DNA of 64,000 nt. Source: Lates calcarifer. Lineage: Eukaryota; Chordata; Actinopteri; Centropomidae. A program made the translations under genes and the position numbers. The notes beneath the pieces are model-generated. The model saw nothing but the letters and a program-made list of their open reading frames with translations, was not told the origin of the DNA and made no database searches. Shown in pieces: positions 49,201 through 61,374 of this stretch; the stretch's first letter is position 1, and the number at the start of each line of letters is the position of its first letter. The stretch lies in contig NC_066835.1 of NCBI RefSeq assembly GCF_001640805.2, forward strand, positions 10,978,130 to 11,042,129, in the 5' to 3' direction.

Positions 49201-50370
49201 TTGTCCAACACATATACAATAAATAACCATTGATGACACCACAGGACAGAAGTCTTAAACACCATGACATCTATAGAAAAAGAACATGAAGAAAGATGAA
49301 AATGTTTTTCAGAGTTGAGACGGGAGAGGAGTGTCTGGGGGTGAGTCTTCACACTGTAGGTTTCAGCTCTGCGTGCCTCAGCAACTGCTGTCGAGCTGAT
49401 TTGACAGTCTCACTGGTGGGGATGATGACTTCACTTCCTGTTTTGAGAGCTTCCGCGACCCACCGAGCATGCACGTGCGAATTGCAGTGAGTACATCCTC
49501 CACATGTGCGGTGGGCAAAGTTTTGTATCTTGTCCAAGAATTCTTCCTTTTACATCCTTCGGGGAGATGGATTTGTATTTCCCAGCCCACTGACCTGGAT
49601 ATTATTACAAGTGAGAGGGAAATAACATTGGTTGAACAGCTGGCTCTGCTTGCAATCTGCTGCACATCTGCCCATTTCATGGCAGTCTGTGGACCAGAGA
49701 TTCAGTCCATCCCTCTCCCCTCTCCAGGCAGCAAACTTGTTTATGTATCCGCCAGTGTGTCTCTCAGAGTATTTAAGTCTTAATTTCTTTCCTCACAAAG
49801 AACGTTGATGACATTCTCCTAGCCAGGTATGTTCCCTTGGTATGCTGTTTGGTAAAATGTCTTCTTGAGGTTGACTAGTCTCATGTCCCAGGTACAGGAA
49901 GGAAATAAGTGTTAATTCAAGGATGGAAAATAAAAACATTAAAAAAAAGGGGGAGGTCAGATATACTTGTCTTGAGTTCACTGCTATCTCTGCTCAGTCT
50001 GAGTCTCATATTTACAGGAGAAAACAAGATAAGCTACAATGACAGCAACATTAACAACAACAGGCACAACGACAAACAGACAACAAGAATAGCAAGTGTA
50101 ACGATAAAAGGATGTCAATATTTAAAGTCATTCATTCAAAACAAAGAATATCTTTGTGTTTCTTTAAAGTCATGGCAAGTCAATATGACCTGATTATGGA
50201 TCTCCTCCTCCTTCTATGACTACGCTGCAAGATAGACAGAAGCATTGCCATCTCTCTCTGTTATCCATGTTAGCTTAGCATCTTCGCAAGGCAATGTAGA
50301 CAGTCATGCTGTTTGTGGGGGTTGAGGGTTGGCCCTGGAGGCCTTTGCCTCCATCCTCTGTGTGAGTCTC
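46290..50370 (-). other. runx1t1 3' UTR (probable)
   Basis: About 4.1 kb follow the runx1t1 stop codon on the minus strand without any credible coding frame. It is AT-rich with poly-T/poly-A tracts (for example 48420-48444). A minus-strand AATAAA at 46314-46309 would place the far 3' end near 46290. Earlier AATAAA-type signals (such as those near 46829 and 47200) allow shorter forms. Long 3' UTRs are known for RUNX1T1 in mammals. The extent is an inference. Confidence 0.5.
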
Positions 50371-53300
50371 TTAGCGTGGTGTGCCATCCAGGACAGAGGA
50401 GGACGGGGTGCTGGGGGTGGAGGAGCGAGGGGTAGCAGCAGGCGGGGTAGCAGCCGGACTCCCAGTCCCACTGCTTGGGGTGCAGGCTGATGAGCTGATG
50501 GGAGCCGGGGTCTCTGACCCAGGGACGCCTCCCTGCTGCTGGGTGGCCTGCTGCTGCTGGGCCTGGAGGGTCTGACCACAGACGTGGTGGTGCTTCTCCC
50601 AGTCCTTGTGCTGGCAGAATGAGCCACAGTAGCGCGCTGTGTTGCAGCCACTGCACGTCTCACTGGCCTTGCGGCCACAGTTCCAGCAGCTCTGACAAAC
50701 AGATAGAGACAAAGTTAACTAACACAAAAAAAAAATAATTCAGCAGCAGGATTCACAATCAGCCAGACAATAATAACAGCGTAATTAGGGACCCCTTGTT
50801 TGTTTTATTTTATGCCTCTATTCACACAGAAAGATAATCATATGTTTGACGAATGACAACAGACAGGCACATCAAACAGACATAGCAAACACGACTCACA
50901 AGATTGGCAACAGTCTGCACATTAACAGAACAAGCCTCTGCTTTTACAACACTTAAGCTAAAAACAAACCACAGACAGATCAAAACCCATCTCTTCCTAC
51001 ACTTAGGGCCTCTTATATATCTTAGAAACCGCAGAGAGAGCATGTCAGGGTGGCTGTGTATCCACAGGAAACAGGAGGACAAGGTTACAAACAGCTTCTG
51101 AAAGTTCCCCTCTGGGGTGCTTCTCTCTCGTAAACATCACTCCTGCAATTAATGTCAGATGTGAGCCATATTTCCCTCTCACTTAACTGATTAAACGTCA
51201 AGGTCTCCAATGGTGATTAGCAAATGAAAGCTCCTTCCCATCTTTCCTCTCAGCTGAATTGGTAACACCTTTCTAAACATGCTTGCTACTCTGTTGGAAA
51301 AAAGGAGGAAAGCGAGGGTAATTGATGCTTGATTGACCTTGTTTTGCTTCATTCTGCTCGGTCTCCTGACTATAAAATAACCTCTTTTTGCAGGAACACT
51401 TTTTGCGACTAACCAGCAACCTCTTTAATATTGTACAATGATTTGCTTTTACTAATATAATGATAACATAAACAGAACCGTCTTTGTATGAGAGGATGCT
51501 ATCATCTGTGTCATTTGGGAGACACTAGAACAGCTGGCAACAAAAGTTAATTCAAAGTGACAACAAAGAAAGATGCAATACCATAACTGCCAAACAAGAG
51601 GATGACAATGACAGTTGTTGTGATGCGCCTGAGAGACTGAGGGTACAGCTTTAGATGTTTTGAGGGGTCTATGTGTGTATGCGTATGCTCCTACCTCGCT
51701 GGAGTCCTCCTGCTGGTTGATTATGGAGAGCGCGTCCTCGGCCGCCTGCCGCTTGGCCTCGGCCACCGTGCGCTCCATCTTGGCCCGCTCGCTGCTAATC
51801 ATCTCATGTGCCTTGCGCTCAGCCTCCGACACGGCCTTCTGCAGCTCCGACATGGCCTGCCGCTTTACCTCATTCACTGCCTCTTCTGGAAAGAGTGTGG
51901 ACACAGAGGAAGTCAAGCCTCCCGTACCTGCAATGTAGTTCGCATTATATCATCTTGGTCGTTGGGACTAAAGTTTTCAATTAGCAGACTGCAAATTAGT
52001 AGATTTTTGTCCAGGACACCACAGTTACTATTTCTGGATATAAACATTTATCACACAAAGAAAGGGAAATTAGCATGAAAAATTTATTCCATTATGATTT
52101 GATCATCTTTTATGTTCTCTTGAATATTTACACGGGAATAAGAATGTTAGATAAAGTCAAATTTTATGAAACCTGTTCAAAACTGCCATTGTAAACACTG
52201 AGAGTTTCATTCCACAACAGTGATATTTAAGATTGTGCCTTCCAAAAGATTAATAATAAAATCTGTTTCATCTGCTAAATCTGTAACACATCTGGAAGAC
52301 AGAAACCGGAACTATAAAACCGATGTATTCAATCATATTTATGTGAGGACAAAATCTGAGAGAGACATACTTTGTAGTTCTGGAGATGATGAGAATTATT
52401 TCACATAGAAAAGTTAACTACTTTATCATCAGATTGTACCTTATAAAAGATCAGCTTTCAGTTTCTGACTAGAATACACAGAATCTAACCAAACATCATA
52501 TCTAAATGTTATAAATATGAGATGCTTTCATTAAATTATTCAGGTGTTTGGGGATTCCTATTTGTCAACCACCATCACTTTTGCACACCCGCATCTAATT
52601 AGTTCATTCTTATGACAGTGACTGTGGTGTGTTTAATCAGTCAGATCCTCTAATGGGTCAATGTGTGATGTTATAATTGAAAAAAAAGTTGAAATGATCT
52701 CATTTGAAGATAAGTGAGCAAAATGTATAATTTTTTCTTTGAATTTGAAAAATATCCTCAAGACAACAGCACAAGCCAATTAATCTCAGGTAATCACTCA
52801 AATGTGCTTTCGGAGCTGGAGCAATGTGTTATTTTATACTTGTTTTGTGGAATGAATAACCTTCCCGTGCGGGTGTTAAGCGGTGGAATTCTAACCGAAC
52901 GTCAAAGCAAAAGGAGGGCTTTTTGTTTGCTCCCATCAAGCCTGTAACTTGACTAATTGTGTATGCAAATCAGGCAATTTATATTTAAATTATGCATTTC
53001 CATTGTGATCCCAGAGGCCCATGCGGCGAGGGGAAGTGGGAAACCGGTAGGACACCGTGCAAGGTGCTTGAATATTTATCACCAACTGTAAACATTTTGC
53101 CCATTTCAAACAGATGTATTCACAGCCGCACTCCATTGTGTTAAAAATCCTATTTTGCAATCCTCCCCGGGTCACATTTAAATCAGTCTCTCCTCAGCCA
53201 GAATAGTTGAGATTGGAGTGAAAAGGATGGCAGAAATACTAAGAAGAATGCAGAGAGAATGAGAAATAGCGGTCACCATTTATCCTACAGACAAAAGATA

Positions 53301-56300
53301 AATACAGCTTTTATGTCTGACAAATATGCATCACTTTACTTCATTCCCTTTGTACAAATTACACTTGTATTACAAATGTAAAATCTGTTTCAATAGCAGA
53401 CAGAGTGTGTGCTTTTCTAAAGACAGAGATATTTTCTCTTCATCGTGACTGAGCTAAATTTTTAATCCAGGGTGGTTTTGTCTTTAACCTACTGTGCTGC
53501 CTGAAGTCATGGAAATTGCCCTGGTGCCGTGTGATATATGCCTTGTGCATGGAATTGTGATTACACACCAAATGCCTTAGATGGAAGATCGATCAAAGCT
53601 GGTGAGGGGAGGAGAGTACTGGAGAGCAGACAGAGTCCCGATGGTGATACTCAATTCAATTTAAATGCATATTACTTGTTCTGAGTATCTCACACATCAT
53701 GCTTGGTCAAGCAAGGGGACAATTTCTTTTCTCCAAGGGGTTTAAAAAGCAGATATACTGTATCACTGACGGTGAATACAAAGTGGATTCCTCAAGCATT
53801 GAACCTTCAGTGGAAAATTCTCTTCGTTTTTCAGGACAGCGATAATGGTAACTGCAGCTGCACTCATGACTTTAAAAAATGCTGTTTGTGTACACTAACA
53901 ATTTAACAGCAACTAATGAAAGCTGTTAAAGCAATGAATTAGTTTCAACACTTGATCTTAACTGCTTAACAGATTTGCCTCTGCATTTTTACATCACCTT
54001 CTTAAATAGAATGGCTGCAATGTCTACTGCTAAGGGGATAACAAAAAAGCCAGAAGCAAAAAGATATCAAATCTTGCTACTGTACTTTTAACAGCAGAAC
54101 CACTGGGCCAGCTGTAATAGCTACTTATGTCCCTTATTTGACTGGTGCAATAAAATAATTTTATGACCTGACATCATATTTGGAGTGCGCAGAAAGTGGT
54201 GGTGAAACTCTTATTTTTTTTAACGTCCTACTGTATCAAATAAAAATGATTTTCTATGAGCAGCCTGACACATTCATTCAGTTCTACAAGGGGAAGAGGT
54301 TGCAGACAGCAGACTATACTGTGATGAGATGGGGGGGGGGGGTGGGGGGTTTAAAGGGAGCGCCTCTCAACCACTTCCAGAACCTCAGTCATCTGGATGA
54401 GAAAAGATGGTCTTGATTTCTACAAAGCAAAATGTCTTAAAAACTGCAGAGAGATAAAGAGAAAGAGAGAGAAAGGATGTGTGTGAGAGATGATGATGAT
54501 GGCTGGCATAAAAGAGCAGCTCACCAGCTTTCTTCCAGATCTCTTCAGGGACGTAGCCAGACACAGGCCGATGCAGCAGCTCCCTGTGAATTTCTGGGGA
54601 GACACAAAACACACATTCATGGTGATCAGATGTATCAGATTGTATGACATGATGCAAAAGAACAAATCAGCATGTTGCATAAATCTTTTGGTTACTGTGA
54701 TATTTATTCCAAAAGGTTTAAGGAATAAAGTTAAATGTCCAATTTTTGTGACTCATGCAATAACTAGTCAGCTCAGCTTTTAAAAACTAACTGTCATCAG
54801 TATAGTCAAAAATAACAGTAGAGGACCTAGAATTGAACCCTGGGGGACGCCACATTCAGTATCAGCCTCTCTAGACATAAAATTGCTGGAGAATATTGAG
54901 AATTACCATCATTTTCAGGTAGACTGAAGCCAGCTGAGTGAGAATGGAATATTTTAGATCAGGTTATAATAAATAATTACAGGGCTGTCAGGTTTGTGGT
55001 CTGACAACTGCATATTTAAAAAACTAGGGAAATTGACAGATTGCAAGGACGTGTTTATGGTATTTATACATGTAAGAGTGTAGAGGGAAGTGGATCGAGG
55101 GGGCAGATGGAATGAATATTTCAAACAATTAAATAGTGCTGATGTTTTATTTAATATATAAAGTCATACAGAAATACTAAGGTTAGTGAAGTTACAAGTG
55201 GAGAGCTGATGTTGAATTGTCTTAAAAACATTTTAAAAGTCCTTTATATATAATAATTCACTGAATTTATTGAACTGGTATTTGTTGGGATGACCATAAG
55301 TCTTCTGGAGGAACAGCCTTGTAAACATGCGGATACTTTTTTTACCATTCTGTTCTTTAATAGCTCTAATACATATATGTGTGATCCCCTACCTGATGTT
55401 GTATTTTCCTGGGCTGCAGGGCTCTGCTGCCTTGACTGCCCGCTAGCGGCACCCTTTTTCAGCTCTTCGGCATCGCTGTATCGTCGGATCCAGTAGTTGA
55501 GCTCCTCACGGTCGGCCTCCTGGCACCGCCGCAGTACTGTTAGCGAGCGCCTTGTTTTCTCCACCATGTCCATGATACAATTCAGCAGCTGAGGGAGGTG
55601 ACAGGAAGAAGACACAACGCTGAGTTTACACGTTGATGTGGATGGATTGATTGAAACTCAGTAAGGATGAGGTGAGGTTCTAAATTAAAGTCATGTTATT
55701 TTTAGTGTATCATTATTCTATCCATCTGTGGTCATGAAACAATAGGTGAATATTTTGGAGACACTCTCACTCTTAAAATGCTGATCAGGGTTGTCAGATC
55801 ACACCTCACTCTTACTTCATCACTTCAGTCTTATTCTCATGAAATATATTCATGTTCATATCATGTGATTGGCTGGGTAAATTTTCACTGCATACCAACA
55901 ACAGTGAGGTGAAATATCATCACAAATGTGACACTACATGTTCTATCATATCATATCAGGTAGTTTAAACATGCAGAAAATTACAGGTTGCATCTTTTAA
56001 AGGGACTAAATTAACATGCAAGCATGCATATATATGATGACACTTTGTATGAAAAAAATCATGACTATTTTTTTTTTTTTAAACAGTCCACAAAACATGT
56101 AAAGGCCTTTTTTATTTAGTATACAGCAGTAGACACACATTTTCACATACAACACAAAATTTCTCCTCACAGTAAATAACAGACATAGAGCAACAGAGAT
56201 TTATAGTACATGTCATACAGTGTATTACAGTTTAATAATTTTTAAATAACTGAAATGGGGACTTAAATAATCTTACTTACAGAGACAGAATTGTAGGGTA

Positions 56301-56610
56301 TAGTAATAAAAAATGTTATTACTTTTCTTACATGGTCAAGGTGCTTCCACTCCTCTGCCCACTCTCTGTCTGTCAGCCTGTGGTCAATCACTTCCTCCTG
56401 CCTGGTCCCTGCATGCATACCTGTAAGAAAGAATAAAAAGATAGACAGACAGAGAGATAGAAAGATAAACAAAGGGCAAGTCAGTATGACACACAGGATC
56501 AATCTAACATTACTCCACCGCTTGCTTGCACTCCCTTTCATCTATCCTTCATTTGGTGTCTCGTTGGTACTCTCTCTCTCCATCCATTTCTTTCTCTTCC
56601 CATTTATCCC

Positions 56611-56652
<42 letters not shown>

Positions 56653-59600
56653 CTACATATCTCTCTCCCACCCTGAGGGCGGGACTCAAATGACTGAGCT
56701 TCTAGTCCAATAAACATCCATCACAAGGCGAGACATGGTAAATGTCTCCTATTTTTAGAACAGAGCCAAAGTCGTCATTATAGCTTCATCAAGGCTCGGT
56801 CTGCACAGAAAAAATGTCTCCAATACAACGACACTGAGCCTAAATGTGCTTCTGTTGTGTGCGCTCATACATCTTGTGGTGCGTTACTTCAGTCAGCCAT
56901 GTCGGTCCACATGCCGTACCCACAAGAATCCGGGCTGAAGTGAACACTGACTGATTATCATTATTATTAAAGTTACTGATCTCTGTATATAAGAAGTGAG
57001 AAGGCTGAGAAATGATGTAAAAATGATGTAACTGTTGTAACTGTTTACTTTTGTATAAGAAATCCTCTTTATGTTTTTTCTTGGTACTATTACTGAGTAA
57101 AAGCTTTGACACTAGTCCATGTAGTGGGATTAGCGTTTGTGTCAGAATTCAAATGTACTTCAACACACACACACACACGCACTTATATACCCTCCTCTCC
57201 CCCATGTTCTCACCGATGGACCTGGCTCTCTCCCGGATCTCCCGATGATTGGAGGCAGGGTGTCTGTAGGTGTCTCGGTAGTGATGGGCGATAGCCATGT
57301 CATCCAGTCTGTAGTGCTGCGGAGGGAGTGGGCCTGGGTGGGGCAGGCCATTGGGTTGGTAGGAGAGCCCGTTGGACGGGCTGAAGCGCTGAGCGGGGCT
57401 TATGGTGCAGGGCCGTTTGCTGGGGTGAACATCTGGGTGCAGGGCACCATCTCGCTCGAAGCCATTCTCTTTGGTTCTGGGTGTAGACAGAGAAAGATGA
57501 GTTTTGAGTTTGTATTTCATTGTCACTGTGTCTAGCACTGAATGTTGATGGGCTTTTAATCCCAGTGAGATGCGATGATTAACACAATGACACTGTATTA
57601 GGTGTCACTCGTTCAAAGTAAAACAAGATTTGAATATGAGACCAAATATGACTGGGTTTTTGCTGTTGATACCAGATTTGAACACATTTCTGCTAGTGAC
57701 AGCCTGGCAAATAACAAAAGACCTCTTGTGGTGCTATGGATCAGGAGAAAAGACAAAGGAAATAACAGGAGGGGAGCGGAGAGGACACAGGCACAGTGAT
57801 GTTTATATCACCTATTTTGTAAAAATGACTGATTCAAAATTTGTTGTTAGTTATTACATACAAGAGCCAAACTTGAAACCTATCATCACAACAACTGTTC
57901 TGGCCCTTCACGCTGCAGTAAAGTAAATTTGGATTCAACCTCTTACCAGACAAAGGAACATCCATAAAAATCATCCAGAAATTCTTTCATTGAAAACATG
58001 TCCATTCATACATACACACACATACACAACCAGAGCGTGAACGTGTGTGCTCACACAAATTACAGGTACACACATACATACGGACTCACACAAGTAGCTT
58101 CCAGGGGATCAGGTGGATTTTTGTCAGCCTGGTTCCGAAGATTAATGTGGCCAGGTGTGTTTGTGTGTGTGTGTGTGCATGCTTGCACATGTGTGTCTGT
58201 GAGAGTGTGTGTGTGTGTGTGTGTGTGTTCTTAGCTTTGTCAGTTCACAGTTAAATCTTGCCAACCTCCCCCGACTATCTGCAATCCTCCAGTTTCCTCT
58301 CTCTCTCTCTCTCTGTCTGTCTCTCTCTTCTCTTCCTCCCCATCTCTCTCTCCGATGAACAGATTGAACTTCTTAATGAGCTGTTTTTATGGGCTCCTAA
58401 TGCTCATCCACAGCTCTCCATATGCTCTTTTCCTCCATCCGTCCGTCTCTCCCTGCCTCCCTTGACTCATCCATCCATTCTTCTCCCCCCACCAACCACA
58501 CTCTTATCTCCCCAGCCTTCCTGCTGCAACAATGTTTATATCTACAGGCACAAGAGTACACATATGCACATACGTTCACAGTCACCTATGCAGTGCAGTC
58601 ATGTGTGCACACATAATTTAGCTACTGTAGATAAATACATGCACACGCTGATATACCTGACATTTTAATACTGTTATTTATTTATGAAACATACAAACTT
58701 CAGTCTGGACCCCTGTTCTATCATGACTAACACACACACACACACACACATACACACACACACACATGCATCAGGACTTCAGAAATTGGATTCACATTGT
58801 CTCCATGGTAATGTGACTAAACAGTGTCTCACAATGAAACATTCATATACAAATACTGGAAATTCTCAAATGGTGAAGAAGGAGCATTTTATTTTGTGGT
58901 TTGTTGTTAAGAGAGACACAGCTTTTATTTCTAAACTCCCTTTGTTTAATGAGTAGATTTTATCATATTTTAGTAAGATGCCTCTCTATGTTTTGATCTG
59001 CTCCTCTCTGCTGTCACACACTCCCTATTTCACAATAAAAGTTTTCAGTTTTTCAGGGTTCATGAGTCCTGCTCTTGTCTGGAAGACTTTTATTGTGAAA
59101 CATCTGCAGTACTTGTTGACATACATTAACATACATTAACACACAAACTTCAGTCTTCAGTCAAGTGAAACGGCTCCAAATGAATCAGTTAGTAAGTGAA
59201 ATAATATTCCTGCTAAAAGGGTCTTACAGTAATGCAGTATTGTGTGATAATATTGTATGCCACTGATGAAATTACTGCAGTGAAAAAGTGCTGAACTATG
59301 CTGAATTTACCTTGCAAGACATTACAGTACATGTATCAGTCATTTTATACTTTGTGCTACTATTTAAATATCGGCTTTTGTCTGTGAATTTACAGAATAA
59401 ATTATATATAAATATGTTTTTATTCTCATATGCATATTAGACTACGATATTCCTGGTCTGGTTTCTGCAGACCAAGGTATTAATCAGGATGCATTGATAG
59501 TGCATTGTTGTCTGTAATTAAGGATTCCCATTCAAATTCCAATATTCCGACACAAGGCTCCAATAAGCGGGAATGCAGCGCAGAGGTAAGCAGAAAGAAG

Positions 59601-61374
59601 AGGTGCTTAGCCAGCCGTATTGGTGCTGGAGCCTCATCTGTATGTGTTATCAGCCCATCTCCCCTAGGTACACACACACACACACGTGCGCGCACACACG
59701 CACACACAGACACCCAAACACGTACAGAGGTGCACATGCATGAACCATCCTTACACTTTCACACAGGATACAGAATCATGCACACACACATTCACACAAA
59801 CAGACCACATTTTCTCACTGAATACAGATGCCTACTTACTTTCTCTCTCTCACTCACTCTCCATATATTTCCTCTCTCTCTCTCACACACATTTACACGC
59901 ACATCTTTTCCCCTAAGCTCACTCCCCTATGCACCAGACGGCCCGCAAATATGCAGGTATTACAGAAAAAGTCTGCCTATCCGACTGTTGGGGGAAAAGA
60001 GAAGTGAGAATTATTAATATCGCGTTCGGCATTTTCGTCCCTCAGCAAATATAAAAAGTACATTTTATTCTCCCCTGCCTGTATTAAAAAATTTCGACCC
60101 CCGGGAATTACTCTTTATTTCAAAAGAACATGCGCGCATCGTATGGGCACAAAGTCGCAACAAAGCACAAACGCAAAAATGCTCACAAACTTATTTCTGA
60201 GAAGTTAAAAATGCTTAATAATGTTTATAGAAAGAGTGTTTGTTTGAGTGTTTGTGTGAGCACATCTAATAGCATTTACTAAAGGTTTGCTAGTCTCAGT
60301 TATTATTTGGACTATTTTAGGAAAAAATACATACAAATCTGGATATAGATGTGATACGTGATATAATGTGATATTGTAGTGGTGTTGCTGCTCTACAACA
60401 CAGTGTCTACTTCATTAGACTGGAAATGAGCCATAGTCTTAAACATATGCAAACACACAGAACTGGTCTGGAAGGTTTTGCTGCTTTTGGTGGGGTGGGG
60501 GTGGGGGGGTTATAGGTTTTTACACCACTATGTGCTCCTGGATGGCACGTCTCACTGCCTGTCCATTAGAGCAGGGAACATTGAGTCATTACCAAAGTCC
60601 GTGACAACAAATGATTGTAATGATTTGGTTTGGGTTGCACAGAGAGAGACTCACACATCCAGTCAAGCATGGAAGTAAACGATAACTTAGGTATCAGAAA
60701 CATACACAGCAGAAGTATTCACACACATTCCCCCTTTTCATTAAGGCACAGTTGTCCCTCTTCTTTCTGTCCTCAGGATGTGTGAGTGTGTGTGTGTGTG
60801 TGTCTGAATGTATCCAGGTCTACTCTTCATCTCCTCAGTTCTGGCCCATTAAGAGCAGGAGCTGGATGCCAAGATGTCCAGCAGAGCACGCCATGAGGCC
60901 TGTTGGCGCACTGACAGAAACTTCCCATACATACATTAACACATCACACTATTGCCTTGTATTGGCTCAGCTTGTGTCTGTGGAGCAATGTATGGGCTCA
61001 TGGGGATGAAGTCAGACTCAAAGGAATTTATGCATGAGATCAAATAACAGAAGAAGCCTGAGCTGCTTTTATGTTTGGGGCTGGTAAATTTATAAACTCC
61101 ACATTCTGATCCCAGTCACTGTGTCAACGGTTCTAACCCAAATTAACTAAAATCCCATTTCCAAAGTGGTTCTGACTTTCAGATTCACCCACCTGTCTGG
61201 CGTCCTTCTCTTGCCGTTCTCATTGACGTCCAGCAGGAGTTCGGAGGAGTCCACCGGGGAGGTGGTGCTGGTGTCCAAGAGCAGCTGCTCGTGCTGGGCC
61301 AGGTACTGGGCCGGGTTCTGCTTGGCCAACCTGGCACAGTGCAGCAGCTCCCTCTGAAGAAGCGGCAGGTTGGC
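50371..61374 (-). CDS. runx1t1: Runx1t1 (MTG8/ETO) co-repressor, C-terminal 436 residues, 7 exons, partial
   Basis: Runx1t1 is a nuclear scaffold that brings NCoR/SMRT and histone deacetylases to transcription factors. Minus-strand coding exons are 61374-61193, 57476-57214, 56420-56332, 55588-55393, 54593-54525, 51885-51695 and 50691-50371. They sum to 1311 bases and stay in frame. The first exon opens with [20 protein letters not shown], the end of NHR1. The second holds [15 protein letters not shown] and [19 protein letters not shown]2, the oligomerisation helix, spans exons 3-4 ([13 protein letters not shown], then [16 protein letters not shown]). NHR3 lies mainly in the sixth ([30 protein letters not shown]). 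The last exon carries the MYND zinc finger, with the cysteine/histidine set in [20 protein letters not shown] and [18 protein letters not shown] Ser/Pro/Thr-rich tail ending DGTPR follows. The N-terminus and most of NHR1 lie beyond 64000. The MTG family has three members; RUNX1T1 is chosen by near-identity to the human C-terminus and by synteny. Confidence 0.95.
50692..51694 (-). other. runx1t1 last intron
   Basis: A 1.0 kb intron between the NHR3 and MYND exons. A weak LKTHLF-like string near 50960-51010 on the plus strand could be the end of an old LINE, but it is too short to call. Nothing else was seen. Confidence 0.6.
51886..54524 (-). other. runx1t1 intron, 2.6 kb
   Basis: AT-rich intron. 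The stretch 52960-53190 stands out as complex, motif-rich sequence and is a regulatory candidate. A long G tract (54331-54349) lies near the 3' end. No coding exon was seen. Confidence 0.6.
52960..53190. promoter_or_regulatory. Candidate intronic conserved element of runx1t1
   Basis: This non-repetitive block contains atgcaaat (octamer-like, at its left edge), several AT-hook-like TATTTAAAT words and G+C-rich islets (ggcccatgcggcgagggg, ctccccgggtcac). The texture is unlike the plain AT-rich intron around it. The inference is from composition only. Confidence 0.28.
54594..55392 (-). other. runx1t1 intron with repeat fragment
   Basis: An 800 bp intron. At about 54793-54885 the plus strand reads tagaggacctagaattgaac then cctgggggacgccaca, a word string common in fish interspersed repeats. 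This suggests an old insertion of unknown family. Confidence 0.45.
55589..56331 (-). other. runx1t1 intron between the two NHR2 exons
   Basis: A 743 bp AT-rich intron with a poly-T tract near 56070. Nothing else was seen. Confidence 0.7.
56421..57213 (-). other. runx1t1 intron with C/T homopolymers
   Basis: A 793 bp intron. It holds a C run of 11 bases joined to a T run of 29 bases (56608-56647), preceded by a pyrimidine-rich stretch, and an AC microsatellite (57162-57178) close to its 5' splice site at 57213. Confidence 0.7.
56608..56647. repeat. Poly-C/poly-T homopolymer pair
   Basis: Eleven Cs are followed directly by 29 Ts. Such tracts are often mis-sized in assemblies. Confidence 0.9.
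58204..58229. repeat. (GT)n microsatellite
   Basis: A pure GT run of about 13 units; a second, slightly shorter one lies about 45 bp to its left (58155-58177). Confidence 0.9.
58731..58766. repeat. (AC)n microsatellite
   Basis: AC run of about 18 units with one interruption (ata). Confidence 0.9.

Larger units (their letters stand above)
57477..61192 (-). other. runx1t1 intron, 3.7 kb, microsatellite-rich
   Basis: The intron holds GT runs (58155-58177, 58204-58229), a CT tract (58297-58330), AC runs (58731-58766, 59670-59708) and a TG run (60786-60803). Complex sequence at 59500-59665 and 60000-60150 could be regulatory. No coding exon was seen. Confidence 0.6.

Noticed and set aside
50270..50678. 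Two further long minus-strand frames over the MYND exon
   Set aside because: They are shadow frames of the real runx1t1 last exon, which alone encodes the zinc-finger cysteines.
50904..51101. Possible LINE reverse-transcriptase end ([10 protein letters not shown])
   Set aside because: Only about ten residues resemble the usual LKTHLFR ending of fish LINEs; too short to call.
57137..57535. 132-codon plus-strand open frame
   Set aside because: It is the opposite strand of the runx1t1 exon at 57476-57214, whose minus-strand translation matches the human protein closely.
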